Shown piece by piece: positions 63,321 through 64,000 of a stretch of 64,000 nucleotides of DNA. Location: NCBI GenBank assembly GCA_963701815.1, contig CAVPBN010000009.1, positions 1 to 64,000 on the forward strand, read 5' to 3'. This DNA is from AP-15 sp963701815 (lineage in GTDB: Bacteria > Pseudomonadota > Alphaproteobacteria > ATCC43930 > CGMCC-115725). The position numbers and the translations under genes were made by a program. A model generated the notes under the pieces. That model had not been told where the DNA came from. It made no database searches and worked only from the letters and a program-made list of their open reading frames with translations. Numbering within the stretch: the first letter of the stretch is position 1; every line of letters starts with the position of its first letter.

Positions 63321-63918
63321 ATGGATCGGGTGGGTGGCGTGGCCGAAGCAACGGAAACAGGGGGCGGCGCTCCGCCGGCCGGCCGGGTCGGGCTGCCGGC
63401 GATCTTCGCCGCGTTTTTTTGGCTCGGGATCACGAGCTTTGGCGGCGGCACCGCGGCCTGGCTCTATCGCGCGATCGTCCAACGCCGCCATTGGCTCGAC
63501 GATCGGGCCTATCTGGCGGGGGTCGGGCTCAGCCGGGTCATGCCGGGCTCGGCCGGGGTCAATCTGACGGTTCAGGTCGGCCAGCGGCTGCACGGCGGCC
63601 GGGGGGCGCTGGCGGCGGTGTTCGGTCTTCTGTCGGGACCGCTGGTGATCGTGGTGGCGCTGGCGGCGGGCTTTGCCCGGATTGCCGGCAATCCGGTCGC
63701 ACACGCCGTTCTCGAAGGGGTCGCCGGCGCGGCGATCGGGTTGACCTTCGCCACCGGGCTCGCGGTCGCGCCGCGCGGCCGAAACGCAGATCGCCCAGGT
63801 CCTGATCACGATCGCGACCGTGGTGGCGGTCGGCGTGCTGCGCTGGCCGTTGCTGCCGGTGATTCTGTGCCTGGCGCCGATCGGCATTGGGGTGGCGCTG
63901 CTGCAGGGGCGGGGCTGA
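63321..63918 (+). pseudogene. chromate transporter (ChrA-like), first half, frameshifted
   Basis: ATG 63321 gives a short leader and then FFWLGITSFGGGTAAWLYRA, GVGLSRVMPGSAGVNLTVQV and LSGPLVIVVALAAGFARIAG, the helices of one CHR domain. Near 63775 a one-base change ends the good frame; the remainder (QIAQVLITIATVVAVGVLRW, LAPIGIGVALLQGRG) is in the next frame and ends at TGA 63916-63918. CHR-domain proteins export chromate in proton exchange; many are two separate half-proteins, as here. Divergent from pepN. Confidence 0.8.
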
Positions 63919-63919
63919 G

Positions 63920-64000
63920 ATGCCCGACGACTGGCGGACCCTGTTGGCGCTGGTTTTTGTCTTCGGTCCGCTGTCATTGCTTTCGATCGGCGGCGGCGCC
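63920..64000 (+). CDS. chromate transporter (ChrA-like), second half, runs off the window
   Basis: ATG 63920 follows the previous stop by one base, and the first codons read PDDWRTLLALVFVFGPLSLL then SIGGGA, matching the start of the partner CHR domain (which usually opens with a helix and FGGG-like motif). Translationally coupled with the first half. Only 27 codons are visible. Confidence 0.65.
   Translation, partial: MPDDWRTLLALVFVFGPLSLLSIGGGA

Overview
The window is GC-rich and appears to join two genomes. Bases 1 to about 7.74 kb look actinobacterial (Thermoleophilia or Solirubrobacter-like by the style of the proteins, an inference). Everything after about 7.74 kb looks like a free-living alphaproteobacterium, judging by the dapD-dapE...truA-fmt-def block, the transporter and dioxygenase types and the interspersed palindromic repeats. 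The join lies inside two truncated genes that are fused head to tail, so it is either an assembly chimera or a very recent recombination. Many genes (about 20) are broken by single-base insertions or deletions while their protein signal is otherwise intact. Residual sequencing error is the simplest explanation for most of these; truncated remnants, an in-frame stop and repeat insertions look like real decay.

Layout. 0-5.2 kb: the end of a short-chain dehydrogenase, then a tandem duplication of an IS110-family element (with long upstream leaders that may encode a bridge RNA) plus a piece of a DDE integrase, then the broken integrase itself. 5.5-7.7 kb: metallophosphoesterase and a truncated amino-acid permease. 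7.7-13 kb: truncated class III aminotransferase, YccF protein, HicB-like orphan, a 286-bp MITE-like element, a MetE-like protein, an MFS transporter and PxpA. 13-17.3 kb: an accessory graveyard with cyclase remnants around a VapBC pair, a broken IS701-family transposase, an acyl-CoA synthetase fragment and a PEP-mutase-family fragment with an in-frame stop. 17.3-21.2 kb: GST with a divergent LysR regulator and a palindromic operator, NTF2-like remnant, alpha/beta hydrolase with an altered nucleophile elbow, and a truncated Ada-type protein. 21.3-26.7 kb: a minus-strand group of SCP-x-like thiolase, serine hydrolase and DUF35 OB-fold protein, then a GIY-YIG protein and a divergent thiamine-diphosphate enzyme.

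26.9-36.5 kb: tRNA-Ser, an FG-GAP propeller protein, tRNA-Thr, a two-subunit Rieske dioxygenase, threonine synthase joined to a TPR remnant, a questin-oxidase-like protein, an FAD amine oxidase and a PAP2 phosphatase. 36.6-42 kb: the housekeeping core, dapD-dapE, two membrane proteins (one ExoD), and convergent truA-fmt-def. 42-49.3 kb: MFS exporter, heparinase II/III-like lyase, a PP-loop/QueC-like protein and a large BTAD-TPR regulator, a likely saccharide-related accessory block. 49.4-60 kb: catabolic genes (thiamine-diphosphate enzyme, SDR, two luciferase-like monooxygenases, VOC protein, sugar-acid kinase plus SDR, alpha/beta hydrolase) with pyrE and a BrnTA module. 60.4-64 kb: pepN and a split chromate transporter that runs off the window.

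No CRISPR array, rRNA, phage or plasmid backbone is visible.
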